From: Lipingzhangella_A rawalii | GTDB taxonomy: Bacteria > Actinomycetota > Actinomycetes > Streptosporangiales > Streptosporangiaceae | DNA length: 64,000 nt | Assembly: GCF_031628175.1 (NCBI RefSeq) | Contig: NZ_JAVLVT010000001.1 | Span: 62,001 to 126,000 of the forward strand | Reading direction: 5' to 3' | In this document: positions 35,928-44,749 of the stretch, piece after piece | How the letters are laid out: the number at the start of each line of letters is the position of its first letter | Numbering within the stretch: the first letter of the stretch is position 1 | Position numbers and translations under genes: made by a program | Notes under the pieces: generated by a model | The model's input: only the letters and a program-made list of their open reading frames with translations | What the model was told of the DNA's origin: nothing | The model's database searches: none

Positions 35928-36764
35928 TTACTCCCAGCGGAAGAATCGGCTGGCCAGGAGTGCGCCGCCCACGCTCCACACCAGGAGCACCAGCAGCTCG
36001 GTCCCCGGGAAGACTGCGCCCCGACTCAGGACTGCGCGCAGCCCTTCGGACAGCGCGGTGATGGGCAGGAGCGCGGAGATCGTCTGCACCGTGGAGCCGA
36101 GCCGTTCCACCGGGAACACGACTCCACCCATCCCCAAAAGGATCACATAGACGAGATTGGCCGCCGCCAGCGTTGCCTGGGCACGCAGTGTTCCGGCCAG
36201 CAGCAGGGCTAGGGCGCTGAACGCGGCAGTTGCCCCGAGTACCAGGAGTGCCGCACTCACCATTCCGCTCGGGGTCATGGTCGGGCTCCAGCCCAGGAGT
36301 GCGGCCACGCTGCCCAGCACGATGATCTGGAACGCCTGAACGGCCAGGACGGCGCTGGTCTTGGCGGCCAACAGGCCGCTGCGCGGTAGCGGAGTGGTGC
36401 CCAGGCGCTTGAGTACGCCGTAATGGCGCTCGAAACCGGTTCCGATGGCCTGGCCGGTGAATGCGGTGGACATCACGGCCAGCGCAAGTACGCCGGGCGC
36501 CAGGAAGTTCACCGGTTGCTCGACCCCTAGGTTGAGCAGATCCACCTGGCTGAACAGGACGAGCAGCATCACCGGGATCACGAGCGTGAGAATCAGTTGT
36601 TCGCCGTTACGCAGCAGGATCCGCAGCTCCATCCCGGTCTGGGCGAGGACCATGCGCCACAGTGAGGCGGCGCCGGGACAGGGGGTGAAGGATCCGCTGG
36701 GCACCTGGTCTCCGGGCGAGAACGACGGCGACGAACCGTGAGGGCGGGCGGACTCGGCTGGCAT
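35928..36764 (-). CDS. ABC-2 type transporter permease
   Basis: 278 residues with six hydrophobic helices, ABC-2 family exporter permease. It starts 2 bp after the stop of the ATPase gene, so the pair is one operon. Features: GMELRILLRNGEQLILTLVIPV, STAFTGQAIGTGFERHYGVLKRLGTTPLPR, and the C-terminal LPITALSEGLRAVL typical of DrrB/daunorubicin-type permeases. It lacks an attached ATPase domain. Substrate unknown. Confidence 0.9.
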   Translation of the reverse strand: MPAESARPHGSSPSFSPGDQVPSGSFTPCPGAASLWRMVLAQTGMELRILLRNGEQLILTLVIPVMLLVLFSQVDLLNLGVEQPVNFLAPGVLALAVMSTAFTGQAIGTGFERHYGVLKRLGTTPLPRSGLLAAKTSAVLAVQAFQIIVLGSVAALLGWSPTMTPSGMVSAALLVLGATAAFSALALLLAGTLRAQATLAAANLVYVILLGMGGVVFPVERLGSTVQTISALLPITALSEGLRAVLSRGAVFPGTELLVLLVWSVGGALLASRFFRWE

Positions 36765-36766
36765 GA

Positions 36767-37717
36767 TCAGGACTCCCGCAGACCCTGGCCGGTCAGTTCG
36801 AGAAACACGTCCTCCAGCGTCCGGGTGCGTACCTGAACGTCCTCGGCCAGGACGTCGCGGGCCGCACACCAGGTGGTGATCGTCGCGATCAGCTCAGGGC
36901 CGACAAGTTCGGGGTTCGTGGCCTCAACCACGTAGTGTCCCGGGGCTCGCTCCGTGGCCGAGGTGCCCGAGGGGAGGGCCTCGGCGAGCGCCTGGAGGTC
37001 CAGGCCCGGCCGGGTTCGGAAGCGCACTTCACGTTCGTTGCTGGTGAGTTCGACGGGGCTGCCCTCCGCGATGACCCGACCGTGGTCCACGATGACGATG
37101 TGGTCGGCCAAGCGCTCCGCCTCCTCCATGTAATGCGTGGACAGCACCACCCCGGCACCGGCCAGACGCAGTTCGTCGACCAGCTCCCAGGTGGCTGCCC
37201 GGGCCTGGGGATCCAGACCCGCGGTGGGTTCATCCAGAAATACCAGTTCCGGACGTCCGATGATCGCAGCGGCCAGGGACAGGCGCTGCTGCTGACCACC
37301 GGAGAGGCGACGGAAGGGTGTGCGTTCCACGGAACACAGCCCCAGCCGTTCCAGGAGAAGCTGGGGGGAGAGCGGGCTCCGGTGGAAGGAGGCCATGAGA
37401 CGGAGCCACTCGCCGGCACGAGCCCCGGTGGGGATCCCCCCGGATTGGGGCATGACCCCAACCCTGGGGCGCAGCGCACGGGCGTCCCGAATAGGGTCGC
37501 GTCCCAGTACCCGCGCTGTTCCCGTATCCGGGCGGCGGAATCCGGTGCAGATCTCCAATGTGGTGGTCTTGCCCGCGCCGTTGGGGCCGAGGACGGCGGT
37601 GACGGCACCCCGCTCCGCAGTGAGGGACAGCCCGGCGACAGCGGTGACAGATCCGTAGCGCTTGACGACGTCGCGGACGTCGACCGCGATGGGGAGCGGG
37701 TCGTCGGCTGTGTCCAT
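36767..37717 (-). CDS. ABC transporter ATP-binding protein (DrrA type)
   Basis: 316 residues. Walker A GPNGAGKTT is at residues 44-52. The signature is LSGGQQQRLSL, Walker B is LVFLDEPTAGLD, and the switch is STHYMEEAE. The long C-terminal extension after about residue 220 is typical of exporter ATPases of the ABC-2 group. ATG 37717 was chosen over the longer frame to 37822, whose extra residues are not ABC-like. In many actinobacteria an ABC pair of this kind is divergent from sufR, next to ctaB/ctaA, as here. Confidence 0.93.
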   Translation of the reverse strand: MDTADDPLPIAVDVRDVVKRYGSVTAVAGLSLTAERGAVTAVLGPNGAGKTTTLEICTGFRRPDTGTARVLGRDPIRDARALRPRVGVMPQSGGIPTGARAGEWLRLMASFHRSPLSPQLLLERLGLCSVERTPFRRLSGGQQQRLSLAAAIIGRPELVFLDEPTAGLDPQARAATWELVDELRLAGAGVVLSTHYMEEAERLADHIVIVDHGRVIAEGSPVELTSNEREVRFRTRPGLDLQALAEALPSGTSATERAPGHYVVEATNPELVGPELIATITTWCAARDVLAEDVQVRTRTLEDVFLELTGQGLRES

Positions 37718-37811
37718 GCTGCTGAGTCTAGGTTGGCTGGTGCGTCGCCGGGCACGGGGTGGTCCGACGGTGGGGGTGGACCCCACGCCACCGTGCAAGC
37801 CGCGTATTGAA

Positions 37812-37824
37812 ATGTGAGACACAT
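37812..37824. promoter_or_regulatory. Palindrome in the ABC-sufR divergent region
   Basis: ATGTG-AGA-CACAT is a perfect short palindrome about 95 bp before the ABC ATPase start. It contains TGTGA, the half-site form also seen at the SufR-type repeat at 37972. It is possibly a second operator for the divergent gene. Confidence 0.3.
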
Positions 37825-37903
37825 GCCTGCTATGTGGACGATCCCGGGGGAATCGCGACGCTCGGGTGTCGATTTGAGACGCGGCTGATCGGGCGATGTC
37901 CAG

Positions 37904-37922
37904 TTAGGAAAGCCTGTCCTGC
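37904..37922. promoter_or_regulatory. Candidate iron box (IdeR/DmdR/DtxR type)
   Basis: TTAGGAAAGCCTGTCCTGC agrees at 13 of 19 positions with the DtxR-family consensus TTAGGTTAGSCTAACCTAA, by eye. It lies 61 bp upstream of the sufR start. Iron control of the suf operon would make sense, but the match is moderate. Confidence 0.3.
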
Positions 37923-37971
37923 GTGGCCCATCGCACGATGTCGGGTTTGCTGTTTGGGATGGATTTAGGCC

Positions 37972-37986
37972 ACACTGATGTTGTGA
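37972..37986. promoter_or_regulatory. SufR operator at the sufR start
   Basis: ACACT-GATGT-TGTGA fits exactly the ACACT-N5-TGTGA inverted repeat that I recall for mycobacterial SufR. It overlaps the first candidate start codon (GTG 37983). A bound repressor would block initiation of the whole suf operon, giving autoregulation. Confidence 0.6.
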
Positions 37987-38744
37987 AAAGCGTGAGCAGG
38001 CGCGAGCGGTCTCAGCGGAGTGGAGCGGAGCCACCCCGCCGGTCCGGCGCGGCCGAGCTGAACGCCGACACCGGCACGCGGGCCGCGGTGGCCAGGCTCA
38101 TCCTGGAGCAGGGGCCGATCACCGCCTCTGCCTTGGGGGAACGACTCGGGCTCACCTCGGCTGCGATCCGCCGACACCTCGACAACTTGACACAGGAGGG
38201 CATGGTGACGGCGCGGGACGCCCATCCGGGTGGCCAGCGCCGGCGGGGGCGCCCACCACGTGTTTACACCATTACGGACGCGGGACGGGACACCTTCGTA
38301 CACGGCTACGACGACCTGGCTGCCAGTGCATTGCGGTTTCTCGCCGAGAAGGCGGGGCCGGACGCGGTCGCCGAGTTCGCGCACCGCCAGGTCGCCGACC
38401 TGGAGCGCAGGTATCACACAGCCCTGGCCGGTGTTCCACCACAACAGCGGGTGCGGCTACTTGCCGAGGCGCTGAGCGCGGACGGCTACGCGGCCTCGGT
38501 GGAGCAGGCACCCGCACCCGGCGGTGGCGAACAACTGTGCCAGCACCACTGTCCGGTAGCACACGTAGCCGCCGAGTTTCCCGAGCTGTGCGAGGCCGAG
38601 ATGGCAGCTTTCGCTCGGCTTCTGGAAACTCCGGTACGCCGGTTGGCCACGATCGCGCACGGCGATGCCGTGTGTACGACCCACGTCAGCCCCCGTGACC
38701 TTGGTCCCGCGGAGCGTCAGGAGTCCACCGAGCCGAGTCAGTAG
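37983..38744 (+). CDS. sufR: SufR-type Fe-S sensing transcriptional regulator
   Basis: 253 residues. A winged helix-turn-helix (ITASALGERLGLTSAAIRRHLDNLTQEG) is followed by a C-terminal sensor with the Fe-S ligand cysteines LCQHHCPVAHVAAEFPELCEAE (C-x3-C-x12-C). It represses suf genes when its 4Fe-4S cluster is present and releases when clusters are scarce. Start candidates are GTG 37983, GTG 37992 or ATG 37959. The operator overlaps all three, so the exact start is open. First gene of the suf operon. Confidence 0.93.
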   Translation: MKSVSRRERSQRSGAEPPRRSGAAELNADTGTRAAVARLILEQGPITASALGERLGLTSAAIRRHLDNLTQEGMVTARDAHPGGQRRRGRPPRVYTITDAGRDTFVHGYDDLAASALRFLAEKAGPDAVAEFAHRQVADLERRYHTALAGVPPQQRVRLLAEALSADGYAASVEQAPAPGGGEQLCQHHCPVAHVAAEFPELCEAEMAAFARLLETPVRRLATIAHGDAVCTTHVSPRDLGPAERQESTEPSQ

Positions 38745-38808
38745 CTAGCTCGAACCCGTTGAGTATCACCCAGAAACCAGGACAACGTTGGTCCAGGAGG
38801 AACCGCGC

Positions 38809-40221
38809 ATGACCTCGATCGCGCACCCCGAGCTCGAAGGGCTCGGCAAGTACGAGTACGGCTGGGCAGATCCGGATGTAGCCGGCCAGTCCGCGCGCCG
38901 TGGCCTGAACGAAGAGGTGGTTCGCGACATCTCCGGCCAGAAGGACGAGCCGGACTGGATGCGCGACATCCGTCTCAAGGGACTCCAGCTCTTCGAGAAG
39001 AAGCCGATCCCCACCTGGGGCTCGGATCTTTCCGACATCGACTTCGACAACATCAAGTACTTCGTCCGGTCCACCGAGGAGCAGGCCACCTCCTGGGAGG
39101 AACTGCCCGAGGACATCAAGAACACCTACGACAAGCTCGGTATCCCCGAGGCGGAGAAGCAGCGGCTGGTCGCAGGTGTGGCCGCACAGTACGAGAGCGA
39201 GGTTGTCTACCACCAGATCCGCGAGGACCTGGAGGCCCAGGGTGTGCTGTTCCTGGACACCGACACGGCGCTGCGGGACTACCCCGAACTCTTCCAGGAG
39301 TACTTCGGCACCGTGATTCCGCCCGGGGACAACAAGTTCGCAGCGCTGAACACCGCGGTGTGGAGTGGTGGTTCCTTCATCTACGTGCCCCCGAACGTCC
39401 ACGTGGACATCCCGCTCCAGGCCTACTTCCGGATCAACACCGAGAACATGGGCCAGTTCGAGCGGACCCTGATCATTGTGGACGAAGGCGCCTACGTGCA
39501 CTATGTCGAGGGCTGCACCGCGCCGATCTACAAATCCGACTCGCTGCACTCCGCGGTGGTCGAGATCGTGGTGAAGAAGAACGCCCGGTGCCGGTACACC
39601 ACCATCCAGAACTGGTCCGGAAACGTGTACAACCTGGTCACCAAGCGGGCGGTGGCCTACGAGGGCGCCACCATGGAGTGGGTCGACGGCAACATCGGCT
39701 CCAAGGTGACCATGAAGTACCCCGCCGTCTACCTGATGGGCGAGCACGCCAAGGGCGAGACCCTGTCCGTGGCGTTCGCGGGGGAGGACCAGCACCAGGA
39801 CGCCGGCGCCAAGATGGTGCACTGTGCCCCCAACACCTCCTCGACGATCGTGTCGAAGTCCGTGGCTCGTAGCGGCGGGCGCGCCTCCTACCGTGGACTG
39901 GTCCAGGTGGAGGAGGGCGCCAACCACTCCAAGTCCACGGTGAAGTGTGACGCCCTGCTCATCGACACGGTCAGCCGGTCCGACACATACCCCTACGTGG
40001 ACGTCCGTGAGGACGACGTGGAGATGGGCCACGAGGCCACCGTCTCCAAGGTGAGTGAGGACCAGCTGTTCTACCTCATGAGCCGTGGCCTCGACGAGGA
40101 CGAGGCGATGGCGATGATCGTGCGTGGGTTCGTCGAGCCGATCGCGCGCGAGCTTCCCATGGAGTACGCCCTGGAACTGAACCGGCTCATCGAGCTACAG
40201 ATGGAAGGAGCGGTTGGCTAA
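38809..40221 (+). CDS. sufB: Fe-S cluster scaffold subunit SufB
   Basis: 470 residues. Core of the SufBCD complex on which clusters are assembled. Conserved blocks: YEYGWADPDVAG, FRSTEEQ-like FVRSTEEQATSWEELP, the beta-helix region with NMGQFERTLIIVDEGAYVHYVEGC, and the C-terminal SRGLDEDEAMAMIVRGFVEP. ATG 38809 has CAGGAGG 9 bases upstream. No gap before sufD. Confidence 0.97.
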   Translation: MTSIAHPELEGLGKYEYGWADPDVAGQSARRGLNEEVVRDISGQKDEPDWMRDIRLKGLQLFEKKPIPTWGSDLSDIDFDNIKYFVRSTEEQATSWEELPEDIKNTYDKLGIPEAEKQRLVAGVAAQYESEVVYHQIREDLEAQGVLFLDTDTALRDYPELFQEYFGTVIPPGDNKFAALNTAVWSGGSFIYVPPNVHVDIPLQAYFRINTENMGQFERTLIIVDEGAYVHYVEGCTAPIYKSDSLHSAVVEIVVKKNARCRYTTIQNWSGNVYNLVTKRAVAYEGATMEWVDGNIGSKVTMKYPAVYLMGEHAKGETLSVAFAGEDQHQDAGAKMVHCAPNTSSTIVSKSVARSGGRASYRGLVQVEEGANHSKSTVKCDALLIDTVSRSDTYPYVDVREDDVEMGHEATVSKVSEDQLFYLMSRGLDEDEAMAMIVRGFVEPIARELPMEYALELNRLIELQMEGAVG

Positions 40222-41421
40222 GTGAGCGCCACCAACCCAACGACAGCCGCCAGCGCCCCGGCGCCGCACAGCCACGGCGCCGGCGAGCTGCCGATTTCCC
40301 GGATCGACGTGCGCGGATCCTTCGATGTCACCGCGTTTCCGGTACCGAGCGGGCGCGAGGAGGAGTGGCGCTTCACTCCACTGCGGCGACTGCGTGGCCT
40401 GCACCAGGACGCAGCCGAAGGCCAGGAGGTCAGCTCGGATGTGACGGTGGAGGTCACCGCCGCGGACGGCGTCGTGGCCGAGACCGTGGCACGCACGGAT
40501 TCGCGCCTGGGCACGTCCTTTCTGCCCACCGACCGGATCAGCGCACGGGCCTACGCCTCGTTCACCGAGGCCACGGTGCTCACCGTGCCCAAGGAGACCG
40601 AGGTTGCGGAACCGGTGACCGTGAAGGTCACCGGGCACGGACCGGAGCGTCCCGAGAACCGGTCGTTCGGCCACACCCTGATCAACGTCGAGCGCCACGC
40701 TTCCGCCACGGTCGTGCTGGACTACTCCGGGTCGGCCGTCTACGCCGACAACGTGGAGGTTGTGCTCGGCGACGGCGCGCGGTTGACCCTCATCAGCTTG
40801 CAGGACTGGGACCGGGGGGCCGCCCACGTCTCCCACCAGTATGACCGCATCGGGCGTGACGCCACCCTGCGGTCGTTCTCGGTGACGCTGGGGGGAGACC
40901 TGGTGCGGGTCTCGCCCAGTGTCCGCTACGACGGTCCGGGCGGCGACGCCGAACTGCGCGGGCTGTACTACACGGGTGCCGGGCAACACCACGAGCATCG
41001 CTCGTTGATCGACCACAACGTTTCGCGGACGCGGAGCCGGGCCGACTACAAGGGGGCTCTCAGCGGCGCGGACGCCCACGCGGTGTGGATCGGTGACGTC
41101 ATCATCGGTGAGGGCACCGAGGGAACCGACTCCTACGAGCACAACCACAACCTGGTGCTGACCGACGGCACCCGGGTGGATTCCGTGCCCAACCTCGAGA
41201 TCTTCACCGGTGAGGTGGAGGGAGCCGGTCACGCGAGCGCCAGCGGGCGGCTCGACGACGTGCACCTGTTCTATCTCCAGTCCCGGGGGATCCCCGCGGA
41301 TGAGGCCCGCCGGCTGGTGATCCGTGGCTTCTTCGCCGAGTTCATCAACCGGATCGAGCTGCCGCAGCTACGGCAGCGCATCAGTGACGAGGTTGAGGAG
41401 AAGCTGGCCGAGCATGAGTGA
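40222..41421 (+). CDS. sufD: Fe-S cluster assembly protein SufD
   Basis: 399 residues, paralogue and partner of SufB in the SufBC2D complex. Visible: EEEWRFTPLRRLRGL at the N-terminus, the beta-helix core with RNLVxIGxxA-type repeats, HHEHRSLIDHNVSRTRSRADYKGAL, and SRGIPADEARRLVIRGFF at the end. The GTG start directly abuts the sufB stop. The 3' end overlaps the Rieske gene by 8 bp. Confidence 0.96.
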   Translation: MSATNPTTAASAPAPHSHGAGELPISRIDVRGSFDVTAFPVPSGREEEWRFTPLRRLRGLHQDAAEGQEVSSDVTVEVTAADGVVAETVARTDSRLGTSFLPTDRISARAYASFTEATVLTVPKETEVAEPVTVKVTGHGPERPENRSFGHTLINVERHASATVVLDYSGSAVYADNVEVVLGDGARLTLISLQDWDRGAAHVSHQYDRIGRDATLRSFSVTLGGDLVRVSPSVRYDGPGGDAELRGLYYTGAGQHHEHRSLIDHNVSRTRSRADYKGALSGADAHAVWIGDVIIGEGTEGTDSYEHNHNLVLTDGTRVDSVPNLEIFTGEVEGAGHASASGRLDDVHLFYLQSRGIPADEARRLVIRGFFAEFINRIELPQLRQRISDEVEEKLAEHE

Positions 41422-41740
41422 GGAATTCGTCCGCGCCTGTTCGCTCAGCGACTTGCCCGAACAGGGCGCACTGAGTGTGGAGATCGGCAGTACGCCGATC
41501 GCGCTCGCGCGCAGTGACGGCGAGGTCTACGCGGTACGCGACGTGTGCTCGCACGCGGAGGTGGCCCTGTCCGAGGGCGAGGTTGAGGACGGAACCATCG
41601 AGTGCTGGCTGCACGGATCCTGCTTTGACCTTTCCTCGGGTGCGGCGATCAACCCGCCCGCGACCAAGCCGGTGCCGACCTACCCAGTCAAGATCGACGG
41701 CGAGGATGTTCTCGTCTCGGTCGCCACAGAGAACGCTTAA
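41414..41740 (+). CDS. Rieske-type ferredoxin of the suf operon
   Basis: 108 residues. A single Rieske domain with ligands C45-S-H47 and C64-W-L-H67 for a 2Fe-2S cluster, of the non-haem oxygenase ferredoxin type. Such a gene is common between sufD and sufC in actinobacteria. It may supply electrons for cluster assembly or sulfane reduction, but its role is not established. It starts within the end of sufD. Confidence 0.92.
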   Translation: MSEEFVRACSLSDLPEQGALSVEIGSTPIALARSDGEVYAVRDVCSHAEVALSEGEVEDGTIECWLHGSCFDLSSGAAINPPATKPVPTYPVKIDGEDVLVSVATENA

Positions 41741-41754
41741 GGCAGAGACAAACC

Positions 41755-42516
41755 ATGACCAAGTTCGAGATCCGCGGCGTACACGCAGACGTCCTGATCG
41801 GTGCCGAGGAGCGCGAGGAGATTCTCAAGGGCGTTGATCTGACCATCAACTCCGGTGAGACCCACGCGATCATGGGACCGAACGGGTCGGGCAAGTCCAC
41901 CCTGGCCTACGCCATCGCCGGCCATCCCCGCTACGAGATCACCTCCGGTGAGGTGCTGCTGGACGGGGAGAACGTTCTGGAGATGGGCGTGGATGAGCGG
42001 GCACGCGCCGGCCTGTTCCTCGCCATGCAGTACCCGGTCGAGGTGCCGGGCGTATCCATGTCCAACTTCCTGCGCAGCGCGGTCACTGCCGTGCGTGGTG
42101 AGGCACCGAAACTGCGGGACTTCTCCAAGGAGTTGCAGGGCTCCATGAAGAACCTCGCGATCGACTCCAGCTTCGCTTCCCGCGGTGTGAACGAGGGCTT
42201 CTCCGGCGGGGAGAAGAAGCGGCACGAGATTTTGCAGCTGGAGCTGCTCCAGCCGCGTATGGCGATCCTGGACGAGACCGACTCCGGACTCGACGTGGAC
42301 GCGCTGAAGGTCGTCTCCGAAGGGGTCAACCGTATCCGGCAGAGTGGCGAGGTCGGGGTCATGCTGATCACCCACTACACCCGCATCTTGCAGCACGTCC
42401 ACCCCGACTATGTCCACGTTTTCGCCGGTGGGCGCATCGCCGAGTCGGGTGGTCCCGAGCTGGCCGACGTGCTGGAGTCCGAGGGCTACGAGCGGTTCGC
42501 AAAGGCGGGCGCATAG
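41755..42516 (+). CDS. sufC: Fe-S assembly ATPase SufC
   Basis: 253 residues. ABC-type ATPase that drives conformational change of SufB/SufD. Walker A GPNGSGKST is at residues 41-49. The signature is SGGEKKRHE, Walker B/D-loop is MAILDETDSGLD, and the switch histidine is in MLITHYTRIL. Starts 14 bp after the Rieske gene. Confidence 0.97.
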   Translation: MTKFEIRGVHADVLIGAEEREEILKGVDLTINSGETHAIMGPNGSGKSTLAYAIAGHPRYEITSGEVLLDGENVLEMGVDERARAGLFLAMQYPVEVPGVSMSNFLRSAVTAVRGEAPKLRDFSKELQGSMKNLAIDSSFASRGVNEGFSGGEKKRHEILQLELLQPRMAILDETDSGLDVDALKVVSEGVNRIRQSGEVGVMLITHYTRILQHVHPDYVHVFAGGRIAESGGPELADVLESEGYERFAKAGA

Positions 42517-42518
42517 CC

Positions 42519-43799
42519 GTGGCGGTGAGTGAGCCTGTCGACGTCGCACGGATCCGGTCCGATTTTCCCATCCTGGACCGGACCGTGCGGCAGGATCGTG
42601 CCCTGGTCTACGTCGATTCCGGGGCCACCTCCCAGAAGCCACGCCAGGTCCTCGACGCCGAACGTGACTTCTACGAACGGCACAATGCCGCGGTCCACCG
42701 TGGGGCACACCAACTGGCCGAGGAGGCCACCGACGCCTACGAGGACGCACGCTCCACCATCGCCGGATTCGTGGGGGCGCGTTCCGAGGAACTGGTGTTC
42801 ACGAAGAACACCACCGAGGCCATCAACCTGGTTGCCTACGCGTTGAGTAACGCCGCCACGGCAGGCGAAGCCTACGCAGATCTGGCGGTTGGCCCGGGGG
42901 ACGAGATCCTGGTGACCGAGATGGAGCACCACGCCAATCTCGTTCCGTGGCAGCAGCTGTGTGAACGTACCGGAGCCCGGCTGCGGTGGCTGTCGGTGAC
43001 TGCGGACGGCCGGCTGGATCTGTCGGAGCTGGAGGACCTGCTCACGGCACGCACCAAGGTCGTGGCGCTCACACACCAGTCCAACGTGCTGGGAACGATC
43101 AACCCGGTCTCCGAGGTCGCGGCCCGGGCCCACGAGGTGGGTGCGCTGGTCGTCGTGGACGGGGCACAGTCGGTGCCACACTTCCCGGTGGACGTCACCC
43201 AGCTGGGGGCGGATTTTGTGGCCTTCTCGGGGCACAAGATGCTCGGCCCCAACGGTATCGGGGTGTTGTGGGGGCGCTCGGAGCTCCTGTCGGCTATGCC
43301 GCCGTTCCTGACCGGTGGGTCCATGATCGGTGTGGTCTACATGGACCATTCGACCTGGGCTGAACCTCCCCAGAGGTTCGAGGCCGGAGTGCCTATGGCA
43401 CCCCAGGCGGTGGGGCTGGCCGCGGCATGTGACTATCTCACCGCCGTGGGGATGGACGCGGTGGCGGCGCATGAGCACGCCTTGACGGCCTACGCCGTCA
43501 AGCAGATCGGGTCCCTGGACGGAGTGCGCCTGCTCGGCCCGGAGACGGCGGAGAACCGGGGCGCCACCCTGTCCTTCACTGTGGACGACATTCACCCGCA
43601 CGACGTTGGCCAGGTTATGGACGACCGGGGGGTGGCGGCGCGGGTGGGGCACCACTGTGCGTGGCCGCTGCACCGAAAGCTGGGGGTGGTGGCCAGCACC
43701 CGAGCGTCGTTCTACCTGTACAACACCGAGCAGGATGTCGATGCGGTGGTCGAGGGAATCCGCGCAGCGCAGGACTTCTTCGCCCGCACATCGAAGTAG
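42519..43799 (+). CDS. sufS: Cysteine desulfurase SufS
   Basis: 426 residues, PLP-dependent group II desulfurase that provides sulfur from cysteine. The PLP lysine is K240 in FSGHKMLGP. The persulfide cysteine is C380 in RVGHHCAWPLHRKLG. The active-site His region TEMEHHANLVPW is conserved. GTG 42519 is 2 bp after the sufC stop. Confidence 0.97.
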   Translation: MAVSEPVDVARIRSDFPILDRTVRQDRALVYVDSGATSQKPRQVLDAERDFYERHNAAVHRGAHQLAEEATDAYEDARSTIAGFVGARSEELVFTKNTTEAINLVAYALSNAATAGEAYADLAVGPGDEILVTEMEHHANLVPWQQLCERTGARLRWLSVTADGRLDLSELEDLLTARTKVVALTHQSNVLGTINPVSEVAARAHEVGALVVVDGAQSVPHFPVDVTQLGADFVAFSGHKMLGPNGIGVLWGRSELLSAMPPFLTGGSMIGVVYMDHSTWAEPPQRFEAGVPMAPQAVGLAAACDYLTAVGMDAVAAHEHALTAYAVKQIGSLDGVRLLGPETAENRGATLSFTVDDIHPHDVGQVMDDRGVAARVGHHCAWPLHRKLGVVASTRASFYLYNTEQDVDAVVEGIRAAQDFFARTSK

Positions 43800-43815
43800 G
43801 AGGACATCGGGACGG

Positions 43816-44274
43816 ATGCAGCTCGACAGCATGTACCAGGAGATCATCCTGGACCATTACCGCGATCCGCACCACAAGGGGCTGCGGGAACCGTTCAACG
43901 GGGAGGCGCATCACATCAACCCCACGTGCGGGGATGAAGTGACTCTGCGGGTGCAGTTGACTCCGGCTGGTGAGGTTCTCGACGGGGCGGCGACCATCAC
44001 CGACGTCTCCTACGACAGTATGGGATGTTCCATCAGCCAGGCGAGTGCCTCGGTTTTGACCGACCTGTTGATCGGACAGACTGTCGACGAGGGGATGCGG
44101 ATCGCAGACGAGTTCACCGAACTGATGCACTCCCGCGGTAGGGGAGAACCGGACGAGGAGATCCTCCAGGACGCGGTCGCCTTTGCCGGGGTGGCCAAGT
44201 ATCCCGCCCGTATCAAGTGCGCCTTGCTCGCCTGGATGGCGTGGAAGGACGCGACCGCCCAGTCGCTGGCCTGA
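43816..44274 (+). CDS. sufU: Zinc-dependent sulfurtransferase SufU
   Basis: 152 residues. Accepts sulfur from SufS in Gram-positive SUF systems. The zinc-site residues C38, D40, C71 and C135 are all present (PTCGDEV, SMGCSIS, RIKCALL). The SufU-specific insertion in the middle (GEPDEEIL region) distinguishes it from IscU. AGGAGGACATCGG precedes the ATG. Confidence 0.96.
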   Translation: MQLDSMYQEIILDHYRDPHHKGLREPFNGEAHHINPTCGDEVTLRVQLTPAGEVLDGAATITDVSYDSMGCSISQASASVLTDLLIGQTVDEGMRIADEFTELMHSRGRGEPDEEILQDAVAFAGVAKYPARIKCALLAWMAWKDATAQSLA

Positions 44275-44293
44275 ACTAGTTGGGGAGCGCACG

Positions 44294-44638
44294 ATGACCG
44301 AAGCACAGACCACACAGAGCACCGAGGCGCTGGTCGAGGACATCACGGAGTCCCTCAAGGATGTCGTCGACCCCGAGCTGGGCATCAATATCGTCGATCT
44401 CGGCCTGCTGTACGGAGTGAACCTCGGTGAGGGAGACAACGGGGACATCACCCTGGACATGACACTGACCAGTGCGGCCTGCCCGCTGACCGATGTCATT
44501 GAGGACCAGGTCAACAGTGCGCTCGCCGACTATGAGCGTGAGGTGCACATCAACTGGGTGTGGATGCCCCCGTGGGGGCCGGAGAAGATCACCGAGGACG
44601 GCCGCGACCAGCTGCGGATGCTCGGGTTCAACGTCTAG
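44294..44638 (+). CDS. sufT: MIP18/DUF59 family protein SufT
   Basis: 114 residues. The DUF59 fold is marked by LKDVVDPELGINIVDLGLLYGV and TSAACPLTDVIEDQV, with the conserved reactive cysteine in ACPLTD. SufT acts as an auxiliary factor for Fe-S cluster maturation. Last gene of the suf operon, followed by two hairpins. Confidence 0.94.
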   Translation: MTEAQTTQSTEALVEDITESLKDVVDPELGINIVDLGLLYGVNLGEGDNGDITLDMTLTSAACPLTDVIEDQVNSALADYEREVHINWVWMPPWGPEKITEDGRDQLRMLGFNV

Positions 44639-44708
44639 GCTCGCGCCGGACCGTTTCCGCGCGAGCGCCGTGTGGCCGGGGGCTCCCGAACGGGATGCCC
44701 CCGGCCAC
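44639..44708. terminator. Two tandem hairpins ending the suf operon
   Basis: First hairpin: GCTCGCGC (44639-44646)/GCGCGAGC (44659-44666), perfect, 12-nt loop, right after the sufT stop. Second: GTGGCCGGGGGC (44672-44683)/GCCCCCGGCCAC (44697-44708), perfect 12 bp, 13-nt loop. The convergent gene ending at 44750 may use the second. Confidence 0.7.
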
Positions 44709-44749
44709 CAACGTATGTGGGGTGCGTTCCGCGATGCCGACGCGTCAGC

